NCBI GenBank assembly: GCA_964478165.1
Contig: CAYZGU010000011.1
Coordinates: forward strand, 177,662 to 241,661
From: CAYZGU01 sp964478165
Lineage (GTDB): Bacteria; Poribacteria; WGA-4E; JAJDTR01
Length of the DNA stretch: 64,000 bases
Direction of reading: 5' to 3'
Below are positions 9,096 to 18,322 of the stretch, piece after piece; position 1 is the first letter of the stretch, and the number at the start of each line of letters is the position of its first letter. Under the pieces are notes generated by a model. That model made no database searches, had not been told where the DNA came from, and saw only the letters and a program-made list of their open reading frames with translations. Both the position numbers and the translations under genes were made by a program.

Positions 9096-9983
9096 ATGGC
9101 GTTAAAGACGCTTGGAATTCTAAGCCCGGGCGATATGGGACATGTCATCGGAGCGGTTCTTCGCGCACACAACTTGCGTGTCATTACCTGCCTCGACGGT
9201 CGTAGCAAGCGCACAATATCTCTATCGGCATCCGCAGGCATCGTGGATGTGGCAACCTATCGGGAACTAGTAGACCAATCAGATGTCATCCTGTCAATCC
9301 TCGTACCAGCGGAAGCGATGGTCGCTTCCAAAAACATCGCATCAGCACTTGCTAAAAGCCCAACAGATCTTGTGTACGTAGATTGCAACGCGATCTCACC
9401 AGAAACCGTCTGCCAAATTGGGGAGATCATTACCGCTACAGGCAGAAGTTTCATCGATGCCTCGATTGTCGGTCCGCCTCCCAAAACCGAAGGCACAACA
9501 CGTGTTTACGCTTCCGGACCGGACCTGCGAGCTATTGAGGAATTGGCACAGTATGGACTCGATATCCAACTACTAGGTAAAGAGATTGGCTTAGCATCGG
9601 CGATCAAGATGTGTTACGCCTCGTTAACGAAAGGATTGACGGCACTTGCCACAGAACTTCTAGTAACAGCAGAAGTTCTAGGTGTTTCAGAAGCACTCAA
9701 AGCGGAGTTTAAGTTAAGCCAGGCTGAACTCTATAACTTTATGAAAAAGGCGCTCCCAGCTGTGCCATCTAAGTCGCATCGGTGGGTTGGTGAAATGGAG
9801 GAGATTGCGGCAACATTCGAGCACATCGGTTTGACACCGAAAATCCTAGCAGGCGCAGCCGATATGTACCGGTTCGTTGAGAAAACGTACCTCGCAGATT
9901 CATCATCCAATCCAGAATCAGCAATCCCAACTATAACAGAAATGATTTCAGTCCTGGCGGATTGCCTAAAAGAAACAAAATGA
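9096..9983 (+). CDS. NAD(P)-dependent oxidoreductase of the 6-phosphogluconate/3-hydroxyisobutyrate dehydrogenase superfamily with DUF1932 C-terminus
   Basis: 295 residues. The N-terminus GILSPGDMGHVIG is a Rossmann dinucleotide-binding loop in the variant form used by this superfamily. VYVDCNAISPETV and the following SFIDASIVGPPP match the conserved substrate-site strands, and AIKMCYASLTKG carries the catalytic lysine of the beta-hydroxyacid dehydrogenase family. The second half is all-helical and fits DUF1932. The ATG at 9096 follows GGAGGTG, 22 bases after the HisN-like gene, so it is the last gene of the operon from 5535. The substrate is unknown; a phosphorylated or branched hydroxyacid is likely. 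No membrane segments, so cytoplasmic. Confidence 0.8.
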   Translation: MALKTLGILSPGDMGHVIGAVLRAHNLRVITCLDGRSKRTISLSASAGIVDVATYRELVDQSDVILSILVPAEAMVASKNIASALAKSPTDLVYVDCNAISPETVCQIGEIITATGRSFIDASIVGPPPKTEGTTRVYASGPDLRAIEELAQYGLDIQLLGKEIGLASAIKMCYASLTKGLTALATELLVTAEVLGVSEALKAEFKLSQAELYNFMKKALPAVPSKSHRWVGEMEEIAATFEHIGLTPKILAGAADMYRFVEKTYLADSSSNPESAIPTITEMISVLADCLKETK

Positions 9984-10110
9984 CGTGTATCGAATTACAG
10001 ATGAATACATTCTGAGTATTTTGTCCTCTAGATAGCCATCGTCCAATCGACTCTGGCCTTCTATCACCTCGCAAGAACATTGATTTTGAAACACTTCCTG
10101 AAGTTAGAAT

Positions 10111-10890
10111 TCACCACTCACCACGAACGGCTACTCCCACATCTTTAAGATACTGTTTGATATTCTCGATTGTGAACTCCCCGTAGTGAGTTATCGAAGC
10201 GACAATCGCTGCATCGGTATTGCTTCTGACGAAAACGTCTCGGAGATGCGTCGGGTTTCCGGCTCCTCCTGACGCAATAACCGGTACCGGGACTGAAGCT
10301 GAGATTGCTCCTGTTAATTCAAGATCGTATCCTGATTTCGTGCCGTCCTGGTCGATACTGTTGACAACAATCTCACCTGCACCCAAATCCACAGCTTGGT
10401 GAGACCATTGGAGAGCATCCAATCCCATCGGACGGCGACCACCATCGATAAAAATCTCGTAGCCGCTCGGAATCTGAGCGCTTTTTGGAACCCGTTTTAC
10501 CTGCATGCTCAGTACAACGCACTGGCTACCAAAGGCCTTGGCCCCCTCTGAAATCAGCTGTGGGCGCCTCACCGCACCGGAGTCAATACTCACTTTTTCT
10601 GCACCTGCAAGGAGCACTCTACGCATATCCTCAAGTGTTCTGAGTCCACCACCTACTGAAAACGGGATAAAGATTTCGGCTGCGACCGCTGAGACAACAT
10701 CAATCATGATGTCTCGCTGCTCATTACTTGCCGTAATATCATAAAAAACAAGCTCATCTGCGCCACTTTGGTAGTAGAACCGCGCCATCTCCACCGGATC
10801 TCCGACGTCAATATTGCCTTCAAAAGCGATTCCTTTCGTCACTTTTCCAGCTCTAACATCCAAGCAGGGGATAATCCGCTTTGTCATCAT
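10111..10890 (-). CDS. hisF: Imidazole glycerol phosphate synthase cyclase subunit
   Basis: 259 residues, the standard HisF length. HisF is a (beta/alpha)8 barrel that uses ammonia from the HisH glutaminase to turn PRFAR into imidazole glycerol phosphate and AICAR. Seen here are KRIIPCLDVRAGKVTKG with catalytic Asp11-equivalent in CLDV, FYDITAS, the phosphate-binding FSVGGGLRT, NSIDQDGTKSGYDLEL carrying the second catalytic Asp, and the second phosphate loop IASGGAG. Two ATGs sit in tandem (10890 and 10887), with GAGAGGA upstream. hisH and other his genes are not in the window, so it is a dispersed his locus. It converges on the operon carrying the HisN-like phosphatase. Confidence 0.95.
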   Translation of the reverse strand: MMTKRIIPCLDVRAGKVTKGIAFEGNIDVGDPVEMARFYYQSGADELVFYDITASNEQRDIMIDVVSAVAAEIFIPFSVGGGLRTLEDMRRVLLAGAEKVSIDSGAVRRPQLISEGAKAFGSQCVVLSMQVKRVPKSAQIPSGYEIFIDGGRRPMGLDALQWSHQAVDLGAGEIVVNSIDQDGTKSGYDLELTGAISASVPVPVIASGGAGNPTHLRDVFVRSNTDAAIVASITHYGEFTIENIKQYLKDVGVAVRGEW

Positions 10891-11989
10891 TTGACTGTCC
10901 TCTCTGTGAAACCTAGCTTATGAAGGGTTTTATGAACGTGGTCTAGATTGTACTTAGACTGTAATCACATGGCACCAGCGCAAATCTGACAGAAATCAAC
11001 GTAAGACATTTATCGCTTCATACATGTGAATCTGCTAGAGCACACCGCGATTGTTGAAACGAAGACCTCGGCTTTTGTCCTTCAACGCATGGAGCAACTC
11101 TAGGACTTCATTACACACCAGCATGAAAACTACTCCAGTGATAAAAAGACGTCGAACCAACCCTCGGTCGTTGTTGTCATCCAGTGCGTCTGTGAAAGGG
11201 AGTCACACCTACTGAACTACTTTGCCGACACTGGAATGGAACCGCGGTTCAACCAAAATATCCCTGGTACCAGTATGGAATCATGATGCGTTTAAGCCAT
11301 TGGCGCGCAACGACGAAGGGATTAGGATGTCGTGGGAATCCGAATGGTTATCCGGCTTGATACATGGCATAAATCGAATCTGTCCACTCTGGACATAGGC
11401 TCCATTAAGCGTGCTCTTGAAGCATGATTGAGCAGGAGGCGGAGAGTCGTTTTCCATTGTTCGTCTCCTAACACTTTCGTAACTTCCTTGAACATTTCAA
11501 CCGACACTAGTGCATTCCAAGCACTCCACAGATGGGCAAAGAGGGCTGGGACTGATACGCGCATTGCCAGTAGTGAATCTTCCGCTTACTGTTGGGCGTT
11601 ACGTTCCTGTTGCGAGGAATTGGTTTCTCTGTTCTAGACGTTTCCTGGTCCGAGATGACATGCGGAACCTACGAACTTGTATAGACATGGGAAAATTGAA
11701 CAATTCTCGTGGAGGGACTAAGGAGGCACTGAGTCACATCATGCTAACTTTCTGCGCGTGGCGGACTGTGTTACTCACAATTTGGACGAACGACGGAACT
11801 GGGACAGTCGAGGATAAACCGTTCGTCAGGCACGTAGAATAAAGGTCAGAAATATAAAATAGAGTTGGGACAGAAGCCCAATCACATACTCCCCGATTCA
11901 TGAAACTTTCGAGAATTCGTTTGACGAACTAGCCGATACATCGCATTGCGGTCAGAAAGCTGTTGATGTTTCTAGAATCCTCTATTACT
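10891..11989. other. Long intergenic region, no supported gene
   Basis: About 1.1 kb between the 5' end of hisF and the 3' end of the sigma factor gene. A minus-strand frame at 11322-11564 (80 codons, containing MFKEVTKVLGDEQW) has mildly protein-like composition but no ribosome-binding site and no family I recognise. No RNA gene or repeat was seen. Confidence 0.45.
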
Positions 11990-13348
11990 TTAGAGCAACT
12001 CTTCGAGATATTGCACGCGCGTATGATGACGCAATTTACGAAGAGCCTCATCTTCAATCTGACGCACCCTCTCGCGACTGATGCCAAGTTGTCGTCCGAT
12101 TTCAGCGAGTGTGTACTCTGTCCCATCGGTTAATCCATAACGAAGTTTTATCACCAGCGTTTCACGCGGTGCCAGAGTGTTAAGCACCTTTTCGAGTGAT
12201 TCTTGTGCCGAAACATCAAGCAACTCCTCTTCTGGTGTTACTTGTGAATCATCTGCTAATAAGTCAGAAACTGTCGCACCCGGGGATGCCTCGCTAAGCG
12301 GTGAATCTAACGAGACCGTTCCTTTCGTACTCTGAAGAATCTCGATAACACGAGTTTCAGGCATATCAACGATTTTAGCAATTTCCCCGATGTCGGGCTC
12401 ACGCTCAAGATCCCTTGCCAAGCTCGATTGTGCTTGTTTGATTGATCTCCGAGTTTCGCCAACGTAGCATGGAATACGAATCGTTTGGCTTTGCTGGTCA
12501 AGTGCGCGTTTTATCGCTTGCATAACCCACCACGTTGCATAAGTGCTAAAACGATACCCTCTTTTGAGATCGAATTTTTCTACCGCCTTCATCAGGCCAA
12601 TACTGCCTTCTTGCATAAGGTCAAGAAAAGAAAGTGATGATTTATTGAAATTGTGTTGCTTAGCAATACTTGCAACGAGTAGCAAATTTGCCTCAACAAT
12701 CTTCAACTTTGCGTCTTGAATCTTCTGGACAGCTACTTCTAACTTGATCCAAAGTGCTTCGAGTCGTTTACATTCGGCAGCATGGTTGGGCACTTCTGGG
12801 CTCTCTGCAGTTCCTGAGGCTTGGTACTCTCCAATCACATGACGAACCTGATCCAAGATGATACCCAGATTCATTGGGCTCCACCACAATTCATTTTCTA
12901 CTTGTTGCCTAGCTCCGCGTCGTCTAGTTACTTTGGGCCGTACTTCCGCTAAAATAGACTCCGGAAACTGATTTAACACCTTCGCCACTCCAACCTTCCC
13001 AGCCTCAAACTTTCTAAATAGGTCGACTTCTTCTGTAGGCTTAAGCAAGGGTGTGCGGGCAATCTCTTGAAGATAGGAAAACGCTTCATCCCTTTGCGGA
13101 TCGGAAACTTCGGAGCGCTTTCGGAAAGATGAAATCAACACATTATCCTTATCGCCATCAACCTCATCATCTGGCCTTTCGTCTAGGTCTCTGCCATCTG
13201 ATTCAACTGCCGACAATGCAGGCAGAAATCCAGTGTCTCCTTTCTCATTTTCCTGAAAATCTAACTGGTTACTATACGATTCATCATCTCTGTTGCGTTC
13301 TAACAATGGTGCCCGTTCTTTCATCGTCAATTCACTCCTATTCCCCAC
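11990..13348 (-). CDS. RNA polymerase sigma factor, sigma-70 family (RpoD/RpoS-like)
   Basis: 452 residues. After an acidic, poorly conserved N-terminus (1-65), region 1.2 (about 70-110, RTPLLKPTEEVDLFRKFEAG) is followed by a spacer of about 90 residues. Region 2 (about 215-285) contains LDLMQEGSIGLMKAVEKFD and FSTYATWWVMQAIKRAL. Regions 3 and 4 follow, ending in a helix-turn-helix of LAEIGRQLGISRERVRQI. The usual WWIRQAI is WWVMQAI here, so the conserved Arg is replaced by Met. That difference and the short N-terminus suggest either a divergent primary factor or a group-2 factor. Promoters in this window fit consensus -35/-10 boxes, consistent with a standard housekeeping sigma somewhere in the genome. 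Start at ATG 13348. Confidence 0.9.
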   Translation of the reverse strand: MGNRSELTMKERAPLLERNRDDESYSNQLDFQENEKGDTGFLPALSAVESDGRDLDERPDDEVDGDKDNVLISSFRKRSEVSDPQRDEAFSYLQEIARTPLLKPTEEVDLFRKFEAGKVGVAKVLNQFPESILAEVRPKVTRRRGARQQVENELWWSPMNLGIILDQVRHVIGEYQASGTAESPEVPNHAAECKRLEALWIKLEVAVQKIQDAKLKIVEANLLLVASIAKQHNFNKSSLSFLDLMQEGSIGLMKAVEKFDLKRGYRFSTYATWWVMQAIKRALDQQSQTIRIPCYVGETRRSIKQAQSSLARDLEREPDIGEIAKIVDMPETRVIEILQSTKGTVSLDSPLSEASPGATVSDLLADDSQVTPEEELLDVSAQESLEKVLNTLAPRETLVIKLRYGLTDGTEYTLAEIGRQLGISRERVRQIEDEALRKLRHHTRVQYLEELL

Positions 13349-13716
13349 TCTTCGAGATTCATAGCTGAGTCAACTTTTGAAGATTTTGAAGATATCGTAA
13401 TTTCATATAACTCCTGTTCCCAAAAATATTAGCTAGGTATCGCATGTAATCTGTTGCATAAATTTTTAAGTTTCTTTCGTGCTTTCGCGTGCGTCAAGAA
13501 CTCACGAAATATGGTTCCACTTTGACAGGTTCTTTCCATTTCCACATCCAGGTATTACATGAGCGTTGCGTCGCCATTCCCGATTTTCAGAGCGTAAGCA
13601 GCTTCAACCCTTCACGATTCTTTTTGCAGCAGCACTCATCTTCTACGCTATGGCAACCGTCTAAGATGGCGATTCTTCCCAAGATACTAACAACTTAAGT
13701 CAACCTCATTGCACTA
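13349..13716. other. Divergent intergenic region
   Basis: About 370 AT-rich bases between the divergent sigma factor and pentapeptide-repeat genes. They should hold the promoters of both, but I could not find a pair of boxes good enough to name. No gene is seen. Confidence 0.4.
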
Positions 13717-13734
13717 ATGATATGGAGACCAACG

Positions 13735-14310
13735 ATGAGCCAGCTCGCCAAAGATGACATCCTACAACGTATAAAACACGGAGAATCGTTTGTCGGCACA
13801 AACCTAACTGACATCGATCTGTCTGGAGTTCAGCTTGCCGCAATCGATTTGTCACAAGCAAATTTAAGTGGTGCAATACTGAAAAACTCGGATTTAACCG
13901 ACGCAAATCTTAATGATGCTAATCTTTCAAACACCAACTTGTCAGGTGCGATACTGCAAGGCGCTTACCTCGTCGGCGCCAATCTAACTAATGCAAACAT
14001 CGAAGGAACAGATCTCCAAGGCGCATTTCTTAGTGGTAGTATCCTTTCAAGCACCAATTTCCGGACTGCTAACCTGCGACGAGCAACTATCGGCTGTCCA
14101 CATTGGGTCGTCCCCGATAAATTCGGTCAATTGACGAGCTTTGAAAATGCAAATCTGGAAGAAACAATCTTTGGTGAAACTAAACCCCAGGGAGTCATTC
14201 TACTCGGAGCGAAATTCACCGGCGCTTATCTTTACGAGACAGATCTGTCAGAAGCAGTATACAACCTTTCAGACCTAGAAGGGGCAATTACCAAACAGGG
14301 ACGAAATTGA
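13735..14310 (+). CDS. Pentapeptide-repeat protein
   Basis: About 191 residues. From residue ~25 the sequence is a run of A(D/N)LXX-type repeats, such as ANLSG, SDLTD, ANLND, ANLSN and TNLSG, which fold into a right-handed quadrilateral beta helix. The run is interrupted around residues 120-135 by GCPHWVVPDKFGQL and then resumes. The first ~20 residues form a short helical head. The ATG at 13735 with GGAGA at 13724-13728 is preferred over the in-frame ATG at 13717, which lacks a ribosome-binding site. Functions range from DNA mimicry (gyrase protection) to scaffolding; nothing here decides between them. No signal peptide. Confidence 0.85.
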   Translation: MSQLAKDDILQRIKHGESFVGTNLTDIDLSGVQLAAIDLSQANLSGAILKNSDLTDANLNDANLSNTNLSGAILQGAYLVGANLTNANIEGTDLQGAFLSGSILSSTNFRTANLRRATIGCPHWVVPDKFGQLTSFENANLEETIFGETKPQGVILLGAKFTGAYLYETDLSEAVYNLSDLEGAITKQGRN

Positions 14311-14477
14311 TATAGTTAATCTTTAGAAATTCGGTTTTTTCAAATCCTCTCCTTAGCGCCTTTAGGTATTTGCAGCCCCAGAGTCAGCTGCAGTTGAGAC
14401 GGTCATGCCTAGAACGAAGTTTACAAAGAAGTCTTATTCGACGCGAATTTATTTCTTCCATGTGGTCCGTGGTTTTT

Positions 14478-16295
14478 TCAATGGAACTGCAGTCGACATA
14501 AGCCCTGATACAATCCCCCCTGCTTCAACAAGGACTCGTGTGTGCCAATCTCCGCAATCTCCCCGCGATTAAGAACAATGATCTTATCCGCGTGAGAAAC
14601 CGTTGACAGACGATGAGCAATGACGAAACTCGTTCTTCCTTTCATCAAGTTTGCGATGGAATCCTGAACAAGTGCTTCAGACCTGCTATCCAATGCTGAA
14701 GTGGCTTCATCAAGCAAAAGAATGCGCGGATTCTTCAGAATAGCCCGTGCAATTGAAATGCGTTGTTGTTGGCCACCGGATAGCTTAAGGCCAGATTCAC
14801 CAATCAGCGTTTCATAGCCGTTGGACATCTGCGTAACAAATTCATGCGCATTTGCTTGTTTACCTGCTTCGATTAGATCTTCGTGCGTTGCCGTTGGACA
14901 ACCGTATCCAATATTGTCGAGGACCGTTCCATCGAATAGAATTGTGTCTTGTGGTACAATCGCCACTTGCCGCCTGAGAGATGACAGCCCCACTTCAGAG
15001 ATCTCATGTCCATCAATTAGGATCTTTCCTGAGTCTACTTCATAAAGTCTCAGTAATAGGTTCAGGAGTGTTGTTTTACCACTTCCACTTGCCCCAACCA
15101 AAGCAACCACTTCGCCTGGCGCAGCGTGAATACTGATATCCTTGAGTACTTGTTGCTGACCATAACTGAAGAAAACATTGCAAAACTGCACTTCACCCGT
15201 CACTTTTGGCAGCGGTGTTTCTTTTCTTTTTTGGGACTCTTCCTCCTTGAAATCTAGGATGTAGAAGATGCGCTCTGCTGATGCAAGACACTGCTGTAAA
15301 GTATTATTGAATTGTCCTATGGTTTTAATCGGCTTAAACATCAAACCAATCATCGTTATGTACCCGATGAACCATCCAGTTGAAAGCTGCCCTTTGATCA
15401 CCTGCCAACACCCCAACCCAAAAACTGCTCCGACGCCAATAGCACTGATTATCTCGATGATCGGCGGTAACATTGCGGCCAACCGTACACGCCGCATTGC
15501 AATAGTATATTGTCTCTTGTTCGACGTCGCAAAGCGTTCTTGTTCCAATTCCTCGGTAGCGAAACTCTTGATGACCTTAACGCCAGAGATGGTCTCTTTC
15601 AACTGTGAGGCGATATCGGCAATGCACTGCTGAATTCCGACACTCATCCAACGGACCCGACTCCCAACTCGAGCGATTAAATAAGCGAGAACAGGGAAGA
15701 CGAGTACGGCTACAACGGTTAATTCCACACTCCTTAGTAGCATCACACAGACAAAGACGGGGATGGATACAGCTGCTCGAATCGTACTCGCCGTGGCCCC
15801 AACTCCATTCAACCATGTGCGCACATCGTCCGTGACCCTTGACATCAAATCACCTGTACGATGTTCTTTTAAGACTCCGAAAGGCGCAAAAACAATCCGT
15901 TCGTACAACTCATTGCGAACTCGGACAATCAATTTATGACCAACCCGTGCCATCAAGTAGTCATTGCAATAGGTGAATATCCCTTTGATGACAACCAGGA
16001 TTAGGACACTTGCGACTACCCCACCGACCAGCCAAATCGCGTCATGCTTTTTTTCAACAAGGAACTTTCGATTGAATCCATCGAAAAGACCTTCTATGTA
16101 GAAATAACGCACGCTGATAGTTTTTAGTTCCCCAGCGTTTGTTTCAATCATTTTAAGGGCATCGATCGTCTCTGCCAAAATGTGGACATATCCGATGTCA
16201 CAGATCGAGATAAAGATTGCACAGACTAACGCCAAAACAATCGACCCAAGATACGGTCGCAGATACCGAACAAAACGCCTAAAGACCGACATCAC
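14478..16295 (-). CDS. ABC exporter, fused permease and ATPase (MsbA/lipid-exporter type)
   Basis: 605 residues, a half-transporter that should work as a homodimer. About six transmembrane segments lie in residues 1-330, with the first at about 15-40. The nucleotide-binding domain follows, with Walker A GASGSGKTTLLN, the signature LSGGQQQRISIARAIL, Walker B ILLLDEATSALD and the switch His in VIAHRLSTV. An insertion after the first transmembrane helix (residues ~50-80) is longer than usual. Translation starts at GTG 16295 or ATG 16292; the GTG overlaps the methyltransferase stop (TAGTG), so the two are coupled. Last gene of a three-gene operon with a Clp1-like kinase and a methyltransferase. 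MsbA-like lipid or peptide export is possible but not shown. Confidence 0.9.
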   Translation of the reverse strand: MMSVFRRFVRYLRPYLGSIVLALVCAIFISICDIGYVHILAETIDALKMIETNAGELKTISVRYFYIEGLFDGFNRKFLVEKKHDAIWLVGGVVASVLILVVIKGIFTYCNDYLMARVGHKLIVRVRNELYERIVFAPFGVLKEHRTGDLMSRVTDDVRTWLNGVGATASTIRAAVSIPVFVCVMLLRSVELTVVAVLVFPVLAYLIARVGSRVRWMSVGIQQCIADIASQLKETISGVKVIKSFATEELEQERFATSNKRQYTIAMRRVRLAAMLPPIIEIISAIGVGAVFGLGCWQVIKGQLSTGWFIGYITMIGLMFKPIKTIGQFNNTLQQCLASAERIFYILDFKEEESQKRKETPLPKVTGEVQFCNVFFSYGQQQVLKDISIHAAPGEVVALVGASGSGKTTLLNLLLRLYEVDSGKILIDGHEISEVGLSSLRRQVAIVPQDTILFDGTVLDNIGYGCPTATHEDLIEAGKQANAHEFVTQMSNGYETLIGESGLKLSGGQQQRISIARAILKNPRILLLDEATSALDSRSEALVQDSIANLMKGRTSFVIAHRLSTVSHADKIIVLNRGEIAEIGTHESLLKQGGLYQGLCRLQFH

Positions 16296-17014
16296 TAGAG
16301 CTTCTCCGCAACCGTAATCATCCGGCGTGCCTCAATAGAAAATTCGCTATAATCAAAATCACCATACGTTGCACAGACGTGCAAACCGACTTCTTTAAGC
16401 AATCTTTCCAACTCTGTAGGAAAGTAAAACCGAACCGGGTTAACCATCTTACGAATTGTCTTTGTGGGAATCTCGATTATCATTCGATGGTCAAACAACT
16501 GACCGGATTTTGGTTGATACTCCACCTCCGCTAACGCAAGGGTAGATTCAGATAGCCACCACCAATTGCGCGATCGATCCAATTGCGTCACCGCATAAGG
16601 GTTCCAATAATCAACGAGAAATTTTCCCCCTGGTTTGAGAACCGAGGCAACTTCCGACAAGACCTTTTTGTTTCCTGCCTCATCAAAAAATCCGAAACTC
16701 GTGAACAGATTTATGACTACATCACAAACTGGTTTCAGCGGAAGGTTACGCATGTCTCCTTCAACAAGATGGATTTTATCGACACCCAGCATCGCGTGGC
16801 TGCCCGTCTCCTTTAGTAGGAACCGGGAGCTGTCCACACCGATAATATTTACACCTGAACTCGCGAGTTGTGTCCCATGTCGTCCCTGTCCACAGCACAG
16901 ATCGAGAAGTACTGAACCCCGCCTGAGCTCCAATACTTCAAAAATAAAGGTAGCTTCCTCTTTTGTCTCTTCCTCTGATGGGAGTTCTGAGAGGAGATAG
17001 TTTTCATCCCACAT
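16295..17014 (-). CDS. Class I SAM-dependent methyltransferase
   Basis: 239 residues. The SAM-binding motif I is LLDLCCGQGRHGTQLA, followed by the acidic end of strand 2 (IIGVDSS), motif II-like VEGDMRNLPL and VVINLFTSFGFF as motif IV. The second half (WNPYAVTQLDRSRNWWW onward, then a beta-rich stretch) fits the Methyltransf_25/11 group acting on small molecules. It lies 3 bases downstream of the Clp1-like kinase stop and overlaps the ABC exporter start by one base, so all three are surely cotranscribed. The substrate is unknown. No membrane segment, hence cytoplasmic. Confidence 0.88.
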   Translation of the reverse strand: MWDENYLLSELPSEEETKEEATFIFEVLELRRGSVLLDLCCGQGRHGTQLASSGVNIIGVDSSRFLLKETGSHAMLGVDKIHLVEGDMRNLPLKPVCDVVINLFTSFGFFDEAGNKKVLSEVASVLKPGGKFLVDYWNPYAVTQLDRSRNWWWLSESTLALAEVEYQPKSGQLFDHRMIIEIPTKTIRKMVNPVRFYFPTELERLLKEVGLHVCATYGDFDYSEFSIEARRMITVAEKL

Positions 17015-17017
17015 GAT

Positions 17018-18100
17018 TCACCGAAATACATTAGACCGCTTCTTAACGGTATTCTTAAATATTTGACAATTCTGCTGATATTGTCCAAATTGCACAAGTT
17101 TCGTTGCAGACGCAGCACCTGCCTTGCAGCGAATCCTCAAATAATTAGCTTGAAAATCAACAGTCTGAATAATCCCAAGGGACACCATTTTTCCCACAGA
17201 GTTAACCAGTCCAACACAGCGGTTTTCAAAATAATCCGGAACCTCAGCAACAAGATTCGTCAAGCCCAAATGACTCTTGATTCGCACCTGAATCTCAGTG
17301 GACAGCGCGGTGCGCGTCACGAGTACCAAAGTTCGGTGTACCCATGCAGCGTAGAGCACCCGGTCCTCCGCCAGATCTGAAAGATTCTTTAACTCATCTG
17401 TACCTACAGGTCGACCAGCAAGAAACGTGGTCCTCTGCCCACAAACCTGTTCAAACGGAAGAATCTCCTCTACTGTTTCGGAAAAATAGTGATTGAAGGA
17501 CGCCTCACGATGTTTTCGCCGGAATTCGTTCGTCTTGGAAGTGACAGTTTGAGGGGGTGACAGATGATGAACCTGCATGAAATCACATGCATCAAAACCT
17601 GCGACGATAGGATCTAATTCATAAAAGCGCTGAATACACACGAGAACACTCGGTCTAACTAATTCAATTTTATGCTGTTTTAGGGCAATCGCACCTGATC
17701 CTTCTACGTATCCGGTCGTATCAATAATAACAACATCCGCACCAGTTGCAAGCGCCACGTCAACCATCAATCGAACACCAGTAATGCACTGAAGCAAATG
17801 ACGCTCCGGAGAGGTCGAACCAACAAAGTAAAGATCCTCTGCCGTGGTATCAAGCCAGTTCGGCAGTTCGGAAAACAACTTGAATCCAATGGTTGTCGGC
17901 GGACCAATTTGCGACTGACCTACATCCGCATCGACGAAACCAACTTGAAGCCCTTGCGACACACCTTCTTCAACAAGAAAACGGCAAAAGGTCGACTTGC
18001 CGACATCGGTCGAGCCGATAACGAGTATAACTTCCTGAGGCTGCAAAATATCTCGAGCAACGCGCTTCCAATCACAATTCTTCTGATAAATAGCCTTCAT
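17018..18100 (-). CDS. Clp1/Grc3-type polynucleotide 5'-hydroxyl kinase
   Basis: 360 residues. Walker A is GSTDVGKST (residues 29-37), preceded by a hydrophobic strand; GPTDVGKST is the hallmark of eukaryotic Clp1 and the Grc3/Nol9 RNA kinases. The next motif VDADVGQSQIGPPTTIG matches the Walker B/substrate loop of that family. A lid segment KTNEFRRKHREASFNHYF has the spaced Arg/Lys pattern seen in these kinases. Such enzymes transfer the gamma-phosphate of ATP or GTP to 5'-OH ends of RNA or DNA. The C-terminal ~100 residues are beta-rich and could position substrate. First gene of an operon with a methyltransferase and an ABC exporter. The start at ATG 18100 has only a weak ribosome-binding site. 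Family assignment is strong; activity is inferred. Confidence 0.85.
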   Translation of the reverse strand: MKAIYQKNCDWKRVARDILQPQEVILVIGSTDVGKSTFCRFLVEEGVSQGLQVGFVDADVGQSQIGPPTTIGFKLFSELPNWLDTTAEDLYFVGSTSPERHLLQCITGVRLMVDVALATGADVVIIDTTGYVEGSGAIALKQHKIELVRPSVLVCIQRFYELDPIVAGFDACDFMQVHHLSPPQTVTSKTNEFRRKHREASFNHYFSETVEEILPFEQVCGQRTTFLAGRPVGTDELKNLSDLAEDRVLYAAWVHRTLVLVTRTALSTEIQVRIKSHLGLTNLVAEVPDYFENRCVGLVNSVGKMVSLGIIQTVDFQANYLRIRCKAGAASATKLVQFGQYQQNCQIFKNTVKKRSNVFR

Positions 18101-18322
18101 TTAAATTCCATCGACTGGAGTCGAAGACAAGGCCCAACCCTATTACAATAGGGCGAGGCTGCATCTCGTTTGACAGGCTGTTACAAGTCTGGCTATAGAC
18201 GCGATTGCGATTAAGACGTAAGCACATTCTTCTACAGCTTAGTTGCGAACATTGTTACGCTAGAGGGAAACGCCACAATTTGCACCATTGTCTATACAGA
18301 AGCTGTGTCCGTCATTGCAACA

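Noticed and set aside
11322..11564. 80-codon minus-strand frame in the hisF-sigma spacer
   Set aside because: Some protein-like composition but no ribosome-binding site, family or coherent neighbours in other frames.
18138..18153. Hairpin CCCTAT-TACA-ATAGGG upstream of the Clp1-like gene
   Set aside because: Only a 6-bp stem without a T-tract and too far from any 3' end to be a terminator; could be an operator but no support.
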